Assembly (NCBI RefSeq): GCF_014196795.1
Contig: NZ_JACIEJ010000009.1
Span: forward strand, 1 to 64,000
Origin: Sagittula marina
GTDB lineage: Bacteria > Pseudomonadota > Alphaproteobacteria > Rhodobacterales > Rhodobacteraceae
Direction of reading: 5' to 3'
DNA length: 64,000 nt
Positions 32,777 through 41,969 of the stretch are shown piece after piece. The notes under the pieces were generated by a model, which ran no database searches, was not told the origin of the DNA, and worked only from the letters and a program-made list of their open reading frames with translations. The translations under genes were made by a program, and so were the position numbers. Each line of letters begins with the position of its first letter. Position 1 is the first letter of the stretch.

Positions 32777-33757
32777 TCAGGCGAAGCGCGCGAAAGCGGC
32801 CGCGATTTCCTCTCGTGTGGCGCCCTGCCCCAGCAGGGCCGCCAGCAAAAGCCGCGCCTTGTAGGGCGACAGCTCACCGGCCAGCAGGCAGCCTGCCTCG
32901 ACCAGCGTCGTGGCGCCGGAATCCTTGCCGTAGACCGCCATCGTCCGCCCCTCGGCGCAGCGCGTCGCCACGATCACCGGGATGCCCTTGTCGATCAGCC
33001 GTTTCGCCGCATCCGCAAACCCCATCGGCGCATTGCCCCGGCCAAAGCCCGCGATCACCACGCCGGACACGCCGCTGGCACCGCAATGGTCGAGCAGGCG
33101 CGGCGTGGTGCCCAGCCCGGGCGCTATGATTTCCACATCCGGATCGAGGGTCGGCGTCGACAGGGTGACGCGCGCGCCGGGCCTGCGCCCGATATGCACC
33201 CGGCCTTCGTCCACGTCGCCAAGCTTGCCAAAGCCCGGCGAACGGAACGTGTCGACGCGCGAGGCATGAACCTTCGTCACGTCGCGCGCCGCGTGAAGCT
33301 CGCCCTCAAACAGGATCACCGGGCCGACGCCGGTCAATGCATCGCTGGCGGCGCAGGTGATCGCATCGCCAAGGTTGCGCGGCCCGTCGGTGTCCGCGAC
33401 GCCCGCATGACGCTGCGCCCCGGTAAAGATCACCGGCTTGTCAGAGCGCACCAGCAGATCCGCAAGGAACGCGCTTTCCTCCATCGTGTCGGTGCCGTGG
33501 GTGACCACCACACCGGCCACCGCCGCGTCCGCCAGCGTTTCGGTGATCCGGGCACACAGCGCGTGGATCGTCGCCAGATCCAGCGCGTAGCTGCCGCGCG
33601 CCGGGAAATCCTCAACCCGCACCGCGATGCCGTCCGGCTTCTGATGCAGCGAATCCAGCAGACGCTCGCCCGCCAGTGCCGCGTTGACCGGACCGCCCGC
33701 ATGATCCGAGACCGACGCAATGGTCCCGCCGGTGGAGATGAGTACGACCTGTTTCAT
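32777..33757 (-). CDS. L-asparaginase/glutaminase family enzyme
   Basis: A 326-residue asparaginase family amidohydrolase. The two threonine-containing motifs are present: VLISTGGTIAS near residue 10 and VVVTHGTDTMEESAF around residues 84-98. No signal peptide is seen, so it is cytoplasmic. It would release ammonia from asparagine or a related amide. It is the last gene of the long importer operon, 3 bp after the second binding protein gene, so its physiological substrate may be the compound imported rather than asparagine. Confidence 0.85.
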   Translation of the reverse strand: MKQVVLISTGGTIASVSDHAGGPVNAALAGERLLDSLHQKPDGIAVRVEDFPARGSYALDLATIHALCARITETLADAAVAGVVVTHGTDTMEESAFLADLLVRSDKPVIFTGAQRHAGVADTDGPRNLGDAITCAASDALTGVGPVILFEGELHAARDVTKVHASRVDTFRSPGFGKLGDVDEGRVHIGRRPGARVTLSTPTLDPDVEIIAPGLGTTPRLLDHCGASGVSGVVIAGFGRGNAPMGFADAAKRLIDKGIPVIVATRCAEGRTMAVYGKDSGATTLVEAGCLLAGELSPYKARLLLAALLGQGATREEIAAAFARFA

Positions 33758-33760
33758 GTG

Positions 33761-34966
33761 TTATCCCGTTTTGCGTGCTCGTCCGTTGCGCGGCCGGGCT
33801 GCGGCAATCAGATCGCCCCAGCGGCGCACAAGGAAATTGTGTTCATCCATCGTGGTGTTCCAGACCGCGATGCGGCTGGCGCGGTCGCGGTATGACCCGC
33901 CGGAACGGATTTCGCCAGCCCTGATGGCGGGCCGCCCCGTAGGATCCGGCAGGTCGCGCGCCGCCGGTTTGCCGCCGTACCAATAATCCCATTCGTCGGG
34001 CTCCAGCACCGCACGCACCCGGTCCGGCACGGACATGTAGTAGCCCTGTCGCGCCATGGTGGCCCCGGCCCATCCGGCGAGGAACCAGTTCATCCAGGCA
34101 TAGGCCATGTCGAGCTTGCGCCCCGCCAGTCTTGCCGACAGGCACATGCCCCCATGCCAGGCGCGGTAGCCTTCGACCGGGGTGGCCTGCCGGATCTTCA
34201 GGCCACGGCCCTTCATTTCCACCACGGAGGGCGACCAGATCGACGAGATCGCCAGCTCCCCCGAGGCGAACCGCGCAACCGGCTCCATCGCCTGCCGCCA
34301 GAACGGCGCAAAGTGGCCGCTTCTCGTCAGCTCAAGGCCATGGGCGAACATCTCCTCGATCTCAGCGATGCTCATGTTGCCAAGGTCACGCACCTGCATC
34401 CGCCCCGCCGCGATCAGCGCCATGGTCAGGTCGAACGCCCCGATGGCCGGTTCGTCGACCAGCGACACACGCCCGGCCCACCGGTCGTCCAGCAGCTCTG
34501 CCCAGCTGGTGATGTCCCTGTCCACGTCAAGGTTCGAGACTTCGCTGTTCACCGCGAAACTGTCGAAGTTGTAGACCGTCGGCAGCATGGAGATGCGCCC
34601 CGTGGGCGTTTCCCCCAGCGACGCGTCTGACTGGACATACAGGCGCGAGGCAGGTCGGTCCCCGGCGCCCTGCACCACGCCATGAACGGAGGACTGCCCC
34701 GTCCGGGCAAGCCCGGCCATCTCGTTCCAGGTGTCGATGCGGGCCACGTCAATCGGCTGGATTGCGCGCCAATGCCAGACGATGTCGAGATTGTGGAAAC
34801 ACTGGTCATAGACATCATAGGTGTCAGGAGACATGGCGGCCGTGCGCTGCGCCCCCACGAAATCCTGTTCAAGGAACTCCAGCTCGAAACCAAGATCCTG
34901 CTCGGCCTGCGCTTTCAGCAGCCGCCAGGGCAGGATTTCGGTACACAGGATTCGCAGTTTTTCCAT
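33761..34966 (-). CDS. PotD-like binding protein without signal peptide
   Basis: A 401-residue protein of the spermidine/putrescine-type extracellular solute-binding family (LPTVYNFDSFAVNSEVSNLD, RWAGRVSLVDEPAIGAFDL and AYAWMNWFLAGWAGATMARQGYY). It starts MEKLRILCTEILPWRLLKAQ with neither Sec nor Tat signal, so as encoded it should stay in the cytoplasm. No better upstream start is visible, since the COG0523 gene ends only 1 bp upstream. It may sense or store the ligand intracellularly. Operon mates include a normal Tat-exported relative at 38388. Confidence 0.75.
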   Translation of the reverse strand: MEKLRILCTEILPWRLLKAQAEQDLGFELEFLEQDFVGAQRTAAMSPDTYDVYDQCFHNLDIVWHWRAIQPIDVARIDTWNEMAGLARTGQSSVHGVVQGAGDRPASRLYVQSDASLGETPTGRISMLPTVYNFDSFAVNSEVSNLDVDRDITSWAELLDDRWAGRVSLVDEPAIGAFDLTMALIAAGRMQVRDLGNMSIAEIEEMFAHGLELTRSGHFAPFWRQAMEPVARFASGELAISSIWSPSVVEMKGRGLKIRQATPVEGYRAWHGGMCLSARLAGRKLDMAYAWMNWFLAGWAGATMARQGYYMSVPDRVRAVLEPDEWDYWYGGKPAARDLPDPTGRPAIRAGEIRSGGSYRDRASRIAVWNTTMDEHNFLVRRWGDLIAAARPRNGRARKTG

Positions 34967-35998
34967 TCAGGCGGCCTTTGCCCCGGTTGTGTCGTCCAGA
35001 CGCATGAAGGCATGGAACGACCGCCGGATCAACGCAGGGTCGATCCCTTCGAGGATGAACACAAGTCTGGAGTGACGCGGCCCGTCGGGCCAATGCTCCA
35101 TGTGGACGGGCGCGTGCACCAGGTGCTGAACGCCGTGGACCGCCACGGGCTGGTCCTCTCCGTCGATGGCCAGAATGCCTTTCACGCGAAAGATCCTGTC
35201 GCCGTAGCGGTGCAGCAGCAGGGTCAGCCAGATGCCGAAGTCGGTCCAGTCAAGCGGGTGCTCCACCGTCAGCGAAAAGGTGACGACGCCGAGGGTGTCA
35301 TCGTGGTGGTGATGATGATGCCCGTGATCGTGGTCATCGCCGTCGTGGTGATGCCCGCAGGTGCCACAGGCGTCCGGCTCGATGAGGCTGTGCACGGCGT
35401 CGAGATCCCCGAGGATGTCCGACGCCCCCATGTCCGAGGTCACGACACGCGCCACCGGGTTCACGCGCGCCAGCGCGGCGCGCAGATCGGTCACGTCGCC
35501 GGCAAGGTCGGTCTTCGTCAGAACGATACGGTCCGCGGCGGCGATCTGGCGCACGGCCTCTGCGCGGTGGTTCATCTGGGCGGCGGCGTTCACCGCGTCC
35601 ACCGTCGTCAGCACCCCGCCGGAACGAAAGTGGCTGCGCAGCACCGGGTGCGCCTGCAGCGTTTGCAACACCGGGTAGGGATCGGCCAGACCTGTCGTCT
35701 CGATCACCACGCGGTCAAAGTCGATCTCGCCGCGCGCGCGCATCTCGTCGAGGTTGATCAGGGCGTCCGCCACCTCTCCGCGCACCGTGCAGCAGATGCA
35801 GCCGGATTTCATCAGCACCACGTTGTCATCGATCCGGTCAAGCAGCTGGTGATCCAGCCCGATTTCACCGAATTCGTTGATCAGCACGGCGGCGCGCGCC
35901 ATGTCCGGATCGGTCAGCAATTTCTGCAGCAGCGTCGTCTTCCCCGAGCCGAGAAATCCGGTGAGCAAGGTCACAGGTGTCATCAAGGGTCTGGTCAT
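34967..35998 (-). CDS. COG0523 (CobW-type) metallochaperone GTPase
   Basis: A 343-residue G3E GTPase. It has Walker A GFLGSGKTTLLQ, the metal-binding SGCICCTVRGE (CxCC), the switch INEFGEIGLDHQLLD, a G4 motif TKTD and an internal His-rich loop (CGTCGHHHDGDDHD then HGHHHHHHDD) often found in metal-handling members. The C-terminal CobW domain ends FHAFMRLDDTTGAKAA. It probably delivers metal to an enzyme, perhaps the deacetylase-like protein in this operon. ATG 35998 overlaps the upstream stop (ATGA). Confidence 0.88.
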   Translation of the reverse strand: MTRPLMTPVTLLTGFLGSGKTTLLQKLLTDPDMARAAVLINEFGEIGLDHQLLDRIDDNVVLMKSGCICCTVRGEVADALINLDEMRARGEIDFDRVVIETTGLADPYPVLQTLQAHPVLRSHFRSGGVLTTVDAVNAAAQMNHRAEAVRQIAAADRIVLTKTDLAGDVTDLRAALARVNPVARVVTSDMGASDILGDLDAVHSLIEPDACGTCGHHHDGDDHDHGHHHHHHDDTLGVVTFSLTVEHPLDWTDFGIWLTLLLHRYGDRIFRVKGILAIDGEDQPVAVHGVQHLVHAPVHMEHWPDGPRHSRLVFILEGIDPALIRRSFHAFMRLDDTTGAKAA

Positions 35999-36318
35999 TG
36001 GCGCTCCATGAAGGCGATCAGCTCTTCGTCCAGCGGGTCGAAACCGCGCGTGGCGAGGGCCTCCGCCTCCGGCCAGAGGTGCGACAGCGCGTCGAACACC
36101 CGCGACGCGCCGGTGGGGCTTTTCAGCACATAGGACGTGCCGTGGAACTCGGACATCTTCAGGCGGCGAAAGTCCAGCACGCGGTTCGCGGCCTTCAGCC
36201 GTCGCGCACCCTCGCTGCGCCGGGCATGGCGGTCGGTGTTGCGCGAGTAGACGCCGGGGCGGTCCACGGCGCTGGTCCAATGATCGTCGCATCCGAGGAT
36301 GCCGCAAAGCGAGCACAT
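35995..36318 (-). CDS. small CxxC protein coupled to the COG0523 gene
   Basis: A 107-residue protein beginning MCSLCGILGCDDHW, with CxxC and a further Cys that could bind a metal. The rest is basic (RRSEGARRLKAANRVLDFRR) then helical (FDPLDEELIAFMERQ). A strong GGAGGTAA ribosome site precedes ATG 36318. Its stop overlaps the GTPase start, so the two are probably used together, possibly as metal relay partners. I do not recognise its family. Confidence 0.6.
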   Translation of the reverse strand: MCSLCGILGCDDHWTSAVDRPGVYSRNTDRHARRSEGARRLKAANRVLDFRRLKMSEFHGTSYVLKSPTGASRVFDALSHLWPEAEALATRGFDPLDEELIAFMERQ

Positions 36319-36342
36319 GGCGCTTACCTCCTGAAAAAGGGG

Positions 36343-36365
36343 GGGGGAGCGCGGAACGCTCCCCC
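36343..36365 (-). terminator. stem-loop after the deacetylase-like gene
   Basis: On the minus strand a 9-bp perfect stem (GGGGGAGCG / CGCTCCCCC with loop TTCCG) is followed by four C and five T. It follows the deacetylase stop by about 9 bp and precedes the CxxC gene, so it may reduce readthrough into the last four genes. Confidence 0.55.
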
Positions 36366-36373
36366 GGTTCGGC

Positions 36374-37249
36374 TCAGCGCGGGAAGCGCTTGTCGAAGTC
36401 GTCGGCCATTTCGTCCATAGTGACGAAGCGCACGCCTTCCTTGCCCTTCATGTAGTTGATCAGCCGCTCCAGCATCAAGAGAACCTGCGGACGACCGGAC
36501 ACATCGGGGTGAATGGTGATCGGGAAAACCGCATAATCCATGTTTTCGTAAACCCAGTCGAACTGGTCACGCCACATTTCCTCGATGTCGCGCGGGTTCA
36601 CGAAGCCGTGGCTGTTCGGCGCGGTCTTGATGAACATCATCGGCGGCAGGTCATCGAGATACCAGTTCGCCGGGATCTCGATCAGGTCGGTTTCCTCACC
36701 ACGCACCAGCGGCTTCATCCAGTCCGCGGGTTTGCCGGAGTAGTCGATCTTGGTCCATGTGTCGCCGACGCGCACGCGGTAGGGCGTGAAATCGTTGTGC
36801 ATCAGCGAGTGGTCGTACTTGATGCCGCGCTCCAGCAGCAGCTCGTTGGTGACGTTGGAAAATTCCCACCAGGGCGCGACGTAGCCGGTCGGACGCTTGC
36901 CCGAAAGCTCGGTGATCAGCTCGATGCTCTTGTCGAGCACGGCGGTCTCCTGCTCGCGGGTCATGGCGATCGGGTTCTCGTGGCTGTAGCCGTGAATGCC
37001 GATCTCGTGGCCGCGCTTGGCCACCTCTTTCATCTGCTCGGGAAAGGTCTCGGCAGAGTGGCCGGGAATGAACCAGGTGGTTTTCAGCCCGGTCTTGTCG
37101 AAGAGGTCCAGCAGGCGCGGGGAGCCGACTTCGCCTGCGAACATCCCGCGCGAAATGTCGTCGGGGCTGTCTTCACCGCCATACGAGCCGAGCCAGCCCG
37201 CCACGGCGTCCACGTCGATGCCGAAGCCTACCAGAATTTCCTTGGTCAT
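36374..37249 (-). CDS. HpPgdA/PuuE-like polysaccharide deacetylase-fold hydrolase
   Basis: A 291-residue NodB-fold hydrolase that closely follows the Helicobacter pylori PgdA (HP0310) pattern: [78 protein letters not shown] and [15 protein letters not shown]. The metal-binding Asp and His residues appear in place. The family includes peptidoglycan deacetylase, allantoinase PuuE and cyclic imide hydrolases, and no signal peptide is present. In an importer operon with an asparaginase, a cyclic imide or amide hydrolase is the better guess. Confidence 0.8.
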   Translation of the reverse strand: MTKEILVGFGIDVDAVAGWLGSYGGEDSPDDISRGMFAGEVGSPRLLDLFDKTGLKTTWFIPGHSAETFPEQMKEVAKRGHEIGIHGYSHENPIAMTREQETAVLDKSIELITELSGKRPTGYVAPWWEFSNVTNELLLERGIKYDHSLMHNDFTPYRVRVGDTWTKIDYSGKPADWMKPLVRGEETDLIEIPANWYLDDLPPMMFIKTAPNSHGFVNPRDIEEMWRDQFDWVYENMDYAVFPITIHPDVSGRPQVLLMLERLINYMKGKEGVRFVTMDEMADDFDKRFPR

Positions 37250-37285
37250 GTGTTGTTCCTTTGTTGGTCTGAAAAGTCAGGAGTG

Positions 37286-38332
37286 TCAGGATTGAATGAG
37301 CGTGACCGCCGCAGGATCGACGCCCAGAGTGATGGGCTGGCCCGGGGTCAGGGCCTGCGCCCCCGGTGTTGCAGCGTGGGTTTCGACGCTGATCTCGCGG
37401 TTGTCGGCCAGCCGCACCCTCAGGTGCCCGACCGAACCGACCAGCGACTTGCCGGTCAGCGTGCCGTCGAGCCGGATTTCGCCGGGGGTGCCGGCGGGCG
37501 TGATGCGAAAGGCCTCGGCCGGGATCACCGCCAGGTCGCCCGCGCCCTGCCCGCTCAGCAGGCCCAGCGGCGTGTCGATCTGCCCCGCCCCCACGGACCG
37601 GCCCGCGATCATCGTGTTGGACCCGATGAAATCCGCAACAAAACGGCTCACGGGACGGCGGTACAGCTCCTTGGGCGGCGACACCTGTTCCACCACGCCA
37701 TTCGACATCACCACCACACGATCCGACAGGCCAAGCGCCTCGGACTGCGCGTGCGTGACAAAGATAAAGGTGATGCCCAGTTCGCGTTGCAGCAGCTTCA
37801 GCTCGTTTTGAATGATGCGGCGCAGGTTCGCGTCAAGCGCGCCAAGCGGTTCGTCCAGCAGCAGGATCTCCGGCTCCACCACCAGTCCACGCGCCAGCGC
37901 GATCCGCTGACGCTGTCCACCCGACAGCTTGTCCGCGCGACGGTCGGCAAAGTCGTTGAGATCGAACATGTCGAGGATGCGGTCGACCTTGTCGTCCTTC
38001 TCCCATGTCGGCATCTTCTTCAGATCGAGGCCGAAGGCCACGTTCTGCCGCACGGTCATATGCGGGAACAGCGCGTAGTTCTGAAAGATCATGGAGGTCG
38101 GGCGCTGCTCCGGCGGCATCGCGGACACGTTCTGCCCCTTGATGAGGATCTCGCCGTTGGTGATGTCCTCGAAGCCCGCGATCATGCGCAGCGTGGTGGA
38201 CTTGCCGCAGCCGGACGGCCCGAGGAAGGCGACAAACTCGCCCTTCTCGACCTTCAGGTCGAAATCCGACACCGCCACCGTGCCGTCGGGATAGGTCTTG
38301 CCGACCTGGATCAGTTCAAGATCGTGAAGCAT
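37286..38332 (-). CDS. PotA-type ABC importer ATPase
   Basis: A 348-residue ATPase of the spermidine/putrescine type. It has Walker A FLGPSGCGKSTTLRM, signature LSGGQRQRIALARGL, Walker B ILLLDEPLGALDANL, then a C-terminal TOBE domain from about 270. It lies after the Tat binding-protein gene, separated by a stem-loop. A second ATPase of the same type is encoded at the head of the operon (42878-43951). ATG 38332 gives MLHDLELIQVGKTYPDG. Confidence 0.93.
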   Translation of the reverse strand: MLHDLELIQVGKTYPDGTVAVSDFDLKVEKGEFVAFLGPSGCGKSTTLRMIAGFEDITNGEILIKGQNVSAMPPEQRPTSMIFQNYALFPHMTVRQNVAFGLDLKKMPTWEKDDKVDRILDMFDLNDFADRRADKLSGGQRQRIALARGLVVEPEILLLDEPLGALDANLRRIIQNELKLLQRELGITFIFVTHAQSEALGLSDRVVVMSNGVVEQVSPPKELYRRPVSRFVADFIGSNTMIAGRSVGAGQIDTPLGLLSGQGAGDLAVIPAEAFRITPAGTPGEIRLDGTLTGKSLVGSVGHLRVRLADNREISVETHAATPGAQALTPGQPITLGVDPAAVTLIQS

Positions 38333-38353
38333 CTTGGCCCCTCGTTGGATGGT

Positions 38354-38379
38354 GGGGGGAGGACACACGCCCTCCCCCC
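38354..38379 (-). terminator. stem-loop after binding-protein gene
   Basis: A 9-bp G/C stem (GGGGGGAGG / CCTCCCCCC, 8-nt loop) lies between the binding-protein stop (38388) and the ATPase start (38332). Stem-loops in this position often protect the binding-protein mRNA and weaken downstream expression. Confidence 0.45.
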
Positions 38380-38387
38380 TTGGGTGA

Positions 38388-39614
38388 TCAGGCGTTGAGG
38401 AACTCGTCCCACTTCTGGATGAGGTGGTCGTATTCGTCCGGCCACTGGTGCCAGTACGCCACGTTGGAGGAGCGTTCCTCCAGCGAGCCGCCATCGCGCA
38501 GGTCGCCGGGGTTGATGCCGCGCTCGGGTTCGCCTTCCCATGGTGCGCCCTCGTACCAGAAGGCGTATTTCGCCGGATCCATCGTGTCCTTGATGGATGT
38601 GGACGGCGAGTAGTAGCCCTGCTCGGTCACGGTGATGCCCGGCTCGCCCGACAGCCAGTAATCGGCGTAGGCGATGACGGCCTCGCGGTTCGGCGTTCCG
38701 GCCAGCATCGACGGGCCGATGGCCCAGCCGCGCGTGCCTTCCTTCGGCGAGGCGTAGCGCGCGGGTTTGCCCTGCGCCTTGACCGCCATGACGGCGGGCT
38801 GCCACGCATCGCAGACGACCATCTCGCCGGACGCCATCAGGTTCACCAGCTCACCGAAGTCGCCCCACAGCGCGCGGAACTGGCCGTCCTTCTTCTTGGA
38901 GATCAGGAACTTCGCCGCCTCGTCGATCTCTGCCATGGTCGGGTTGCCGGGGTTCTTGGCCTCCAGCATCCCCAACGAGTTCAGCGCCAGGATGGCCTGA
39001 CCGATGGCGATCAGCGGGTCGACGTTCAGACCGGAACGGCCTTTCCACTTCTCGTCAAACAGCGCGGTCCAGGTGTTGGCCTCTTCCTCCGACAGAACCT
39101 CCGGGTTGTAGCCGATGGAGTCGAAGTTGTAGACGGCGGGCACCATGTAAAGCTCGGTCTGCGCCTCGTCCGCCCAGATCTGGCCCGCGATCTGCGCGGA
39201 GGGGGCCCACTTCGGGTTCACCGTGGTAAAGACATCGCGGATCGAATCCCAGTTCTGCAGAGCCGATGTCGGAATGGTCTCGACATTGTTTGTGGCGATC
39301 AGGGCGGGCAGGCGCTCGCCGATGATTTCCCAGCAGTCGTAATCCGCCGACCCGGACAGGATCTTGGTCTGTGCATCGGGAAAGGTGGCCGGAGTGCCGG
39401 AAACGGACTCGACGCCGCTTGCCGCCTGAAAGGCGTTCAGGATGCGGTCCTGCACGGTGGTCGACAGGCCGGTGGTGCGCAGCGACTGACCGGACAGATC
39501 CTGCGCCATCGCCGCACGGGTCCATGGGTGAATGCCGGACCCCAGGGCCAGGGCGCCAAGCGCCGCGCCGCCCTGCAGGAAACCCCGACGTGTCGGTTTG
39601 CTATAGGTTGTCAT
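38388..39614 (-). CDS. Tat-exported PotD-like binding protein
   Basis: A 408-residue solute-binding protein with a Tat signal: TRRGFLQGGAALGALALGSG followed by an Ala-rich cleavage region near IHPWTRAAMAQ. The mature part has the spermidine/putrescine-type pattern, including MVPAVYNFDSIGYNPEVLSE and AIAYADYWLSGEPGITVTEQGYYSPS. It would bind a cationic or amide ligand in the periplasm for the PotABC-type importer. The ligand cannot be named from sequence. Confidence 0.9.
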   Translation of the reverse strand: MTTYSKPTRRGFLQGGAALGALALGSGIHPWTRAAMAQDLSGQSLRTTGLSTTVQDRILNAFQAASGVESVSGTPATFPDAQTKILSGSADYDCWEIIGERLPALIATNNVETIPTSALQNWDSIRDVFTTVNPKWAPSAQIAGQIWADEAQTELYMVPAVYNFDSIGYNPEVLSEEEANTWTALFDEKWKGRSGLNVDPLIAIGQAILALNSLGMLEAKNPGNPTMAEIDEAAKFLISKKKDGQFRALWGDFGELVNLMASGEMVVCDAWQPAVMAVKAQGKPARYASPKEGTRGWAIGPSMLAGTPNREAVIAYADYWLSGEPGITVTEQGYYSPSTSIKDTMDPAKYAFWYEGAPWEGEPERGINPGDLRDGGSLEERSSNVAYWHQWPDEYDHLIQKWDEFLNA

Positions 39615-39642
39615 TTTTCATGTCCCTGTTGTTGAACTGTTT

Positions 39643-40395
39643 TTAGTAGCGGCCCGGAAGCAGGCCGCCGTCGACCGTCACCACCTGCCCGGTCAGGTAG
39701 GAAGCGTCGGAGGATGCGAGAAACCCGATGACCGATGCGATCTCTGACGGCTCGCCGAGGCGGCCCATCGGGATGTAGGGGGAGGCGATCTCTGCCGCCT
39801 TCGGGCCAAGGCTGTTCTGTTCGCTGAGCAGCTGCGCGGTGCGGATGTAGCCCGGCGCGACGCCGTTCACCCGGATGCCGCGCGGCGCCAGCTCCACCGC
39901 GAGGCCGCGCACAAAGCCCACGACACCCGCCTTGGCCGACGAATAGTGCACGTGTTCGTCCCAGCCGTAAGCCACGCCCATGATGGAGCTGAGGCAGACG
40001 ATGGACGCGCCTTCCTTCATCGCGGGCAGCGCCGGGCGGACAACGCGCAACATGCCCTTGAGGTCGATGTCAAAGGTTTCATCCCATTTCTCGTCCGTCA
40101 TCTCGGACATGGGCACACGGTGGGCGATGCCCGCGTTTGCCACGATCACGTCGATCCCGCCGTGGCGCGCCACCACGTCGGCCACCAGCGCATCTGCGGC
40201 GGCAGTGTCGCGCACGTTCAGCGGCTGGAATTCGGCGCTGCCGCCCGCGGCCTCGATGGCGTCCACCACGGCTTGGCCCTCATCGGCCAGCACGTCGGTC
40301 ACCACCACATGCGCCCCCTCGCGGCCAAAGCGTTCGGCCACGGCCTTGCCGATGCCGATGCCGGCGCCGGTCACGAGTACGATTTTCTTGCTCAT
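39643..40395 (-). CDS. SDR-family oxidoreductase (first)
   Basis: A 250-residue classical short-chain dehydrogenase. It has the cofactor motif TGAGIGIGK at residues 9-17, NAG in VIVANAGIAH, the catalytic Ser in CLSSIMGV and the YSSAK (Tyr-x3-Lys) pair, and ends in the SDR C-terminal VVTVDGGLLPGRY. ATG 40395 gives MSKKIVLVTG and overlaps the stop of the next SDR (ATGA). It likely oxidises or reduces an intermediate of the imported compound. Confidence 0.9.
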   Translation of the reverse strand: MSKKIVLVTGAGIGIGKAVAERFGREGAHVVVTDVLADEGQAVVDAIEAAGGSAEFQPLNVRDTAAADALVADVVARHGGIDVIVANAGIAHRVPMSEMTDEKWDETFDIDLKGMLRVVRPALPAMKEGASIVCLSSIMGVAYGWDEHVHYSSAKAGVVGFVRGLAVELAPRGIRVNGVAPGYIRTAQLLSEQNSLGPKAAEIASPYIPMGRLGEPSEIASVIGFLASSDASYLTGQVVTVDGGLLPGRY

Positions 40396-41120
40396 AGCAT
40401 CACATCCCCGGAGTTCGGGCCAAGTGTCTGGCCCACGAAAAGCGCCGCATCGTCCGAGCACAGGAAGGACACGACGCCCCCCACCTCGGATGGCTCGCCA
40501 AAGCGGCCGAGCGGCAGTTCTGATTTCTTGACCCGCTTCCAGTCCTCGGAGAGGGCCTCGACCAACGGCGTGTTGATCGGTCCGGGCGCGACGGCATTGA
40601 CGCGCACCCCCCTGGCCGAGACTTCGCGGGCCAGCGATTTCGTCATGCCGATGATGGCCGCCTTCGCCCCGGCGTAGTGGGTCAGCTCGACCCCGCCCAC
40701 TTGTCCCAGCTGCGAGGCGATGTTGACCACGACCCCCTGCCCCGCCTCCAGTATCGCCGGAAGGCAGGCGCGGGTGACGAGGAACGTGCCCCGCACATGC
40801 ACCGCAAAGATCCGGTCGAACATGGCCGGTTCAATCTCCATGAACGGTGCCTGATGGCCGAACCCCGCGTTGTTCACCACGATCTGCGGCGCGCCAAGGG
40901 TGGACCGGACCTCGTCCATCATCGCGCCCACCGCCGTCTCGTCGCTGACATCCGCGGCAAAGCCCTTGGCCGTGCCACCCGCCGCGGTGATCTGATCCGC
41001 CACGGCCTGCGCCGCATCGAGGTGAAGATCGTTGACCGCGACGGTGTGCCCGTCCTCGGCCAGCCGCAGGGCGATGGCCGCCCCGATGCCGGAGCCCGCA
41101 CCAGTGACCAGAGCGATCAT
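40392..41120 (-). CDS. SDR-family oxidoreductase (second)
   Basis: A 242-residue classical SDR with cofactor motif TGAGSGIGAA at the N-terminus, VVNNAGFGHQ, the Ser in VVNIASQLGQV and YAGAK. It resembles the first SDR and could be an old duplicate with changed substrate. It overlaps both neighbours by 4 bp, between the permease and the first SDR. Confidence 0.9.
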   Translation of the reverse strand: MIALVTGAGSGIGAAIALRLAEDGHTVAVNDLHLDAAQAVADQITAAGGTAKGFAADVSDETAVGAMMDEVRSTLGAPQIVVNNAGFGHQAPFMEIEPAMFDRIFAVHVRGTFLVTRACLPAILEAGQGVVVNIASQLGQVGGVELTHYAGAKAAIIGMTKSLAREVSARGVRVNAVAPGPINTPLVEALSEDWKRVKKSELPLGRFGEPSEVGGVVSFLCSDDAALFVGQTLGPNSGDVML

Positions 41121-41965
41121 GCCGCCTCCTCCTGGCCTTTGTAGCTGCCCGATTTCACGGCGGTGAACCGCTTCATCAGCAGGCCGTAGACCACCAGAAG
41201 GGTGAAACTGAACACCGTGGTCAGAACCCCGAAGGCAAAGAGGTTGGGATAGATTTCGACCGAGAAGGTCCCGTAGATCGACAAGGGCAGCGTCAGTTCG
41301 CGCCCGATGGTGAACAGCGTCCGCGAGAATTCGTCATAGCTGAGCGTAAAGCTGAACAGCATGGCCGACAGGACGCCGGGGAAGATGATCGGGAACGTCA
41401 CCCGGCGAAAGGTCTGCGCCGGAGAGACGCCGAGCGAGAGGGAGGCTTCCTCCACCGTGCGATCAAAGCGGTTGAAGATCGCCAGCATCACCAGAAAGGC
41501 AAAGGGGTAGGTGTAGACCACGTGCAGCACGAAGGCCGTCCCCCACCACGCCCGCGACACGCCGATGAAGTTCGACAAAAGCGCCATGCCGAGGCCCACC
41601 AGAACGCCGGGCACCATCATGCCGAGGATGATGAGGTAGAAGGCCGGGCCGGAGCCCTTGAAGCGAACGCGGAAAGCTTCGGCGCTCATCACGCCCAGAA
41701 CGGTGGACACCACGGTTGTCATGAAGGCCAGCACAAGCGACCGCAGCAGGCTTTCTCCGACGGGCAGTTGCGACACCCGGCTGGTGTCCGTTGCCCCGAA
41801 AAGGTGCTGATACCAGTAGGTCGACCATTCCTGGACCGGGAACTGCGGACCACCGTTCGGGCCCTGGAAGCTGAGGATCGCCAGCACGATCAGCGGGCCG
41901 TAGAGGAACAGCAGGAACAGGCCGGTGTAGGCCGCGAGGCCGGGCTTGAGAAGGTTGGTGTTCAT
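41117..41965 (-). CDS. PotC-type ABC permease
   Basis: A 282-residue inner-membrane permease with about six segments. The EAA-type cytoplasmic loop reads VEEASLSLGVSPAQTFRRVTFPII. It belongs with the spermidine/putrescine-type binding-protein-dependent importers. Its end overlaps the second SDR start by 4 bp and it follows the partner permease by 4 bp. Confidence 0.92.
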   Translation of the reverse strand: MNTNLLKPGLAAYTGLFLLFLYGPLIVLAILSFQGPNGGPQFPVQEWSTYWYQHLFGATDTSRVSQLPVGESLLRSLVLAFMTTVVSTVLGVMSAEAFRVRFKGSGPAFYLIILGMMVPGVLVGLGMALLSNFIGVSRAWWGTAFVLHVVYTYPFAFLVMLAIFNRFDRTVEEASLSLGVSPAQTFRRVTFPIIFPGVLSAMLFSFTLSYDEFSRTLFTIGRELTLPLSIYGTFSVEIYPNLFAFGVLTTVFSFTLLVVYGLLMKRFTAVKSGSYKGQEEAA

Positions 41966-41969
41966 TGGC

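Noticed and set aside
36374-37249. Naming the deacetylase-fold protein as peptidoglycan deacetylase
   Set aside because: It has no signal peptide and sits in an importer operon. The same family includes cyclic imide hydrolases and allantoinases, so the substrate is left open.
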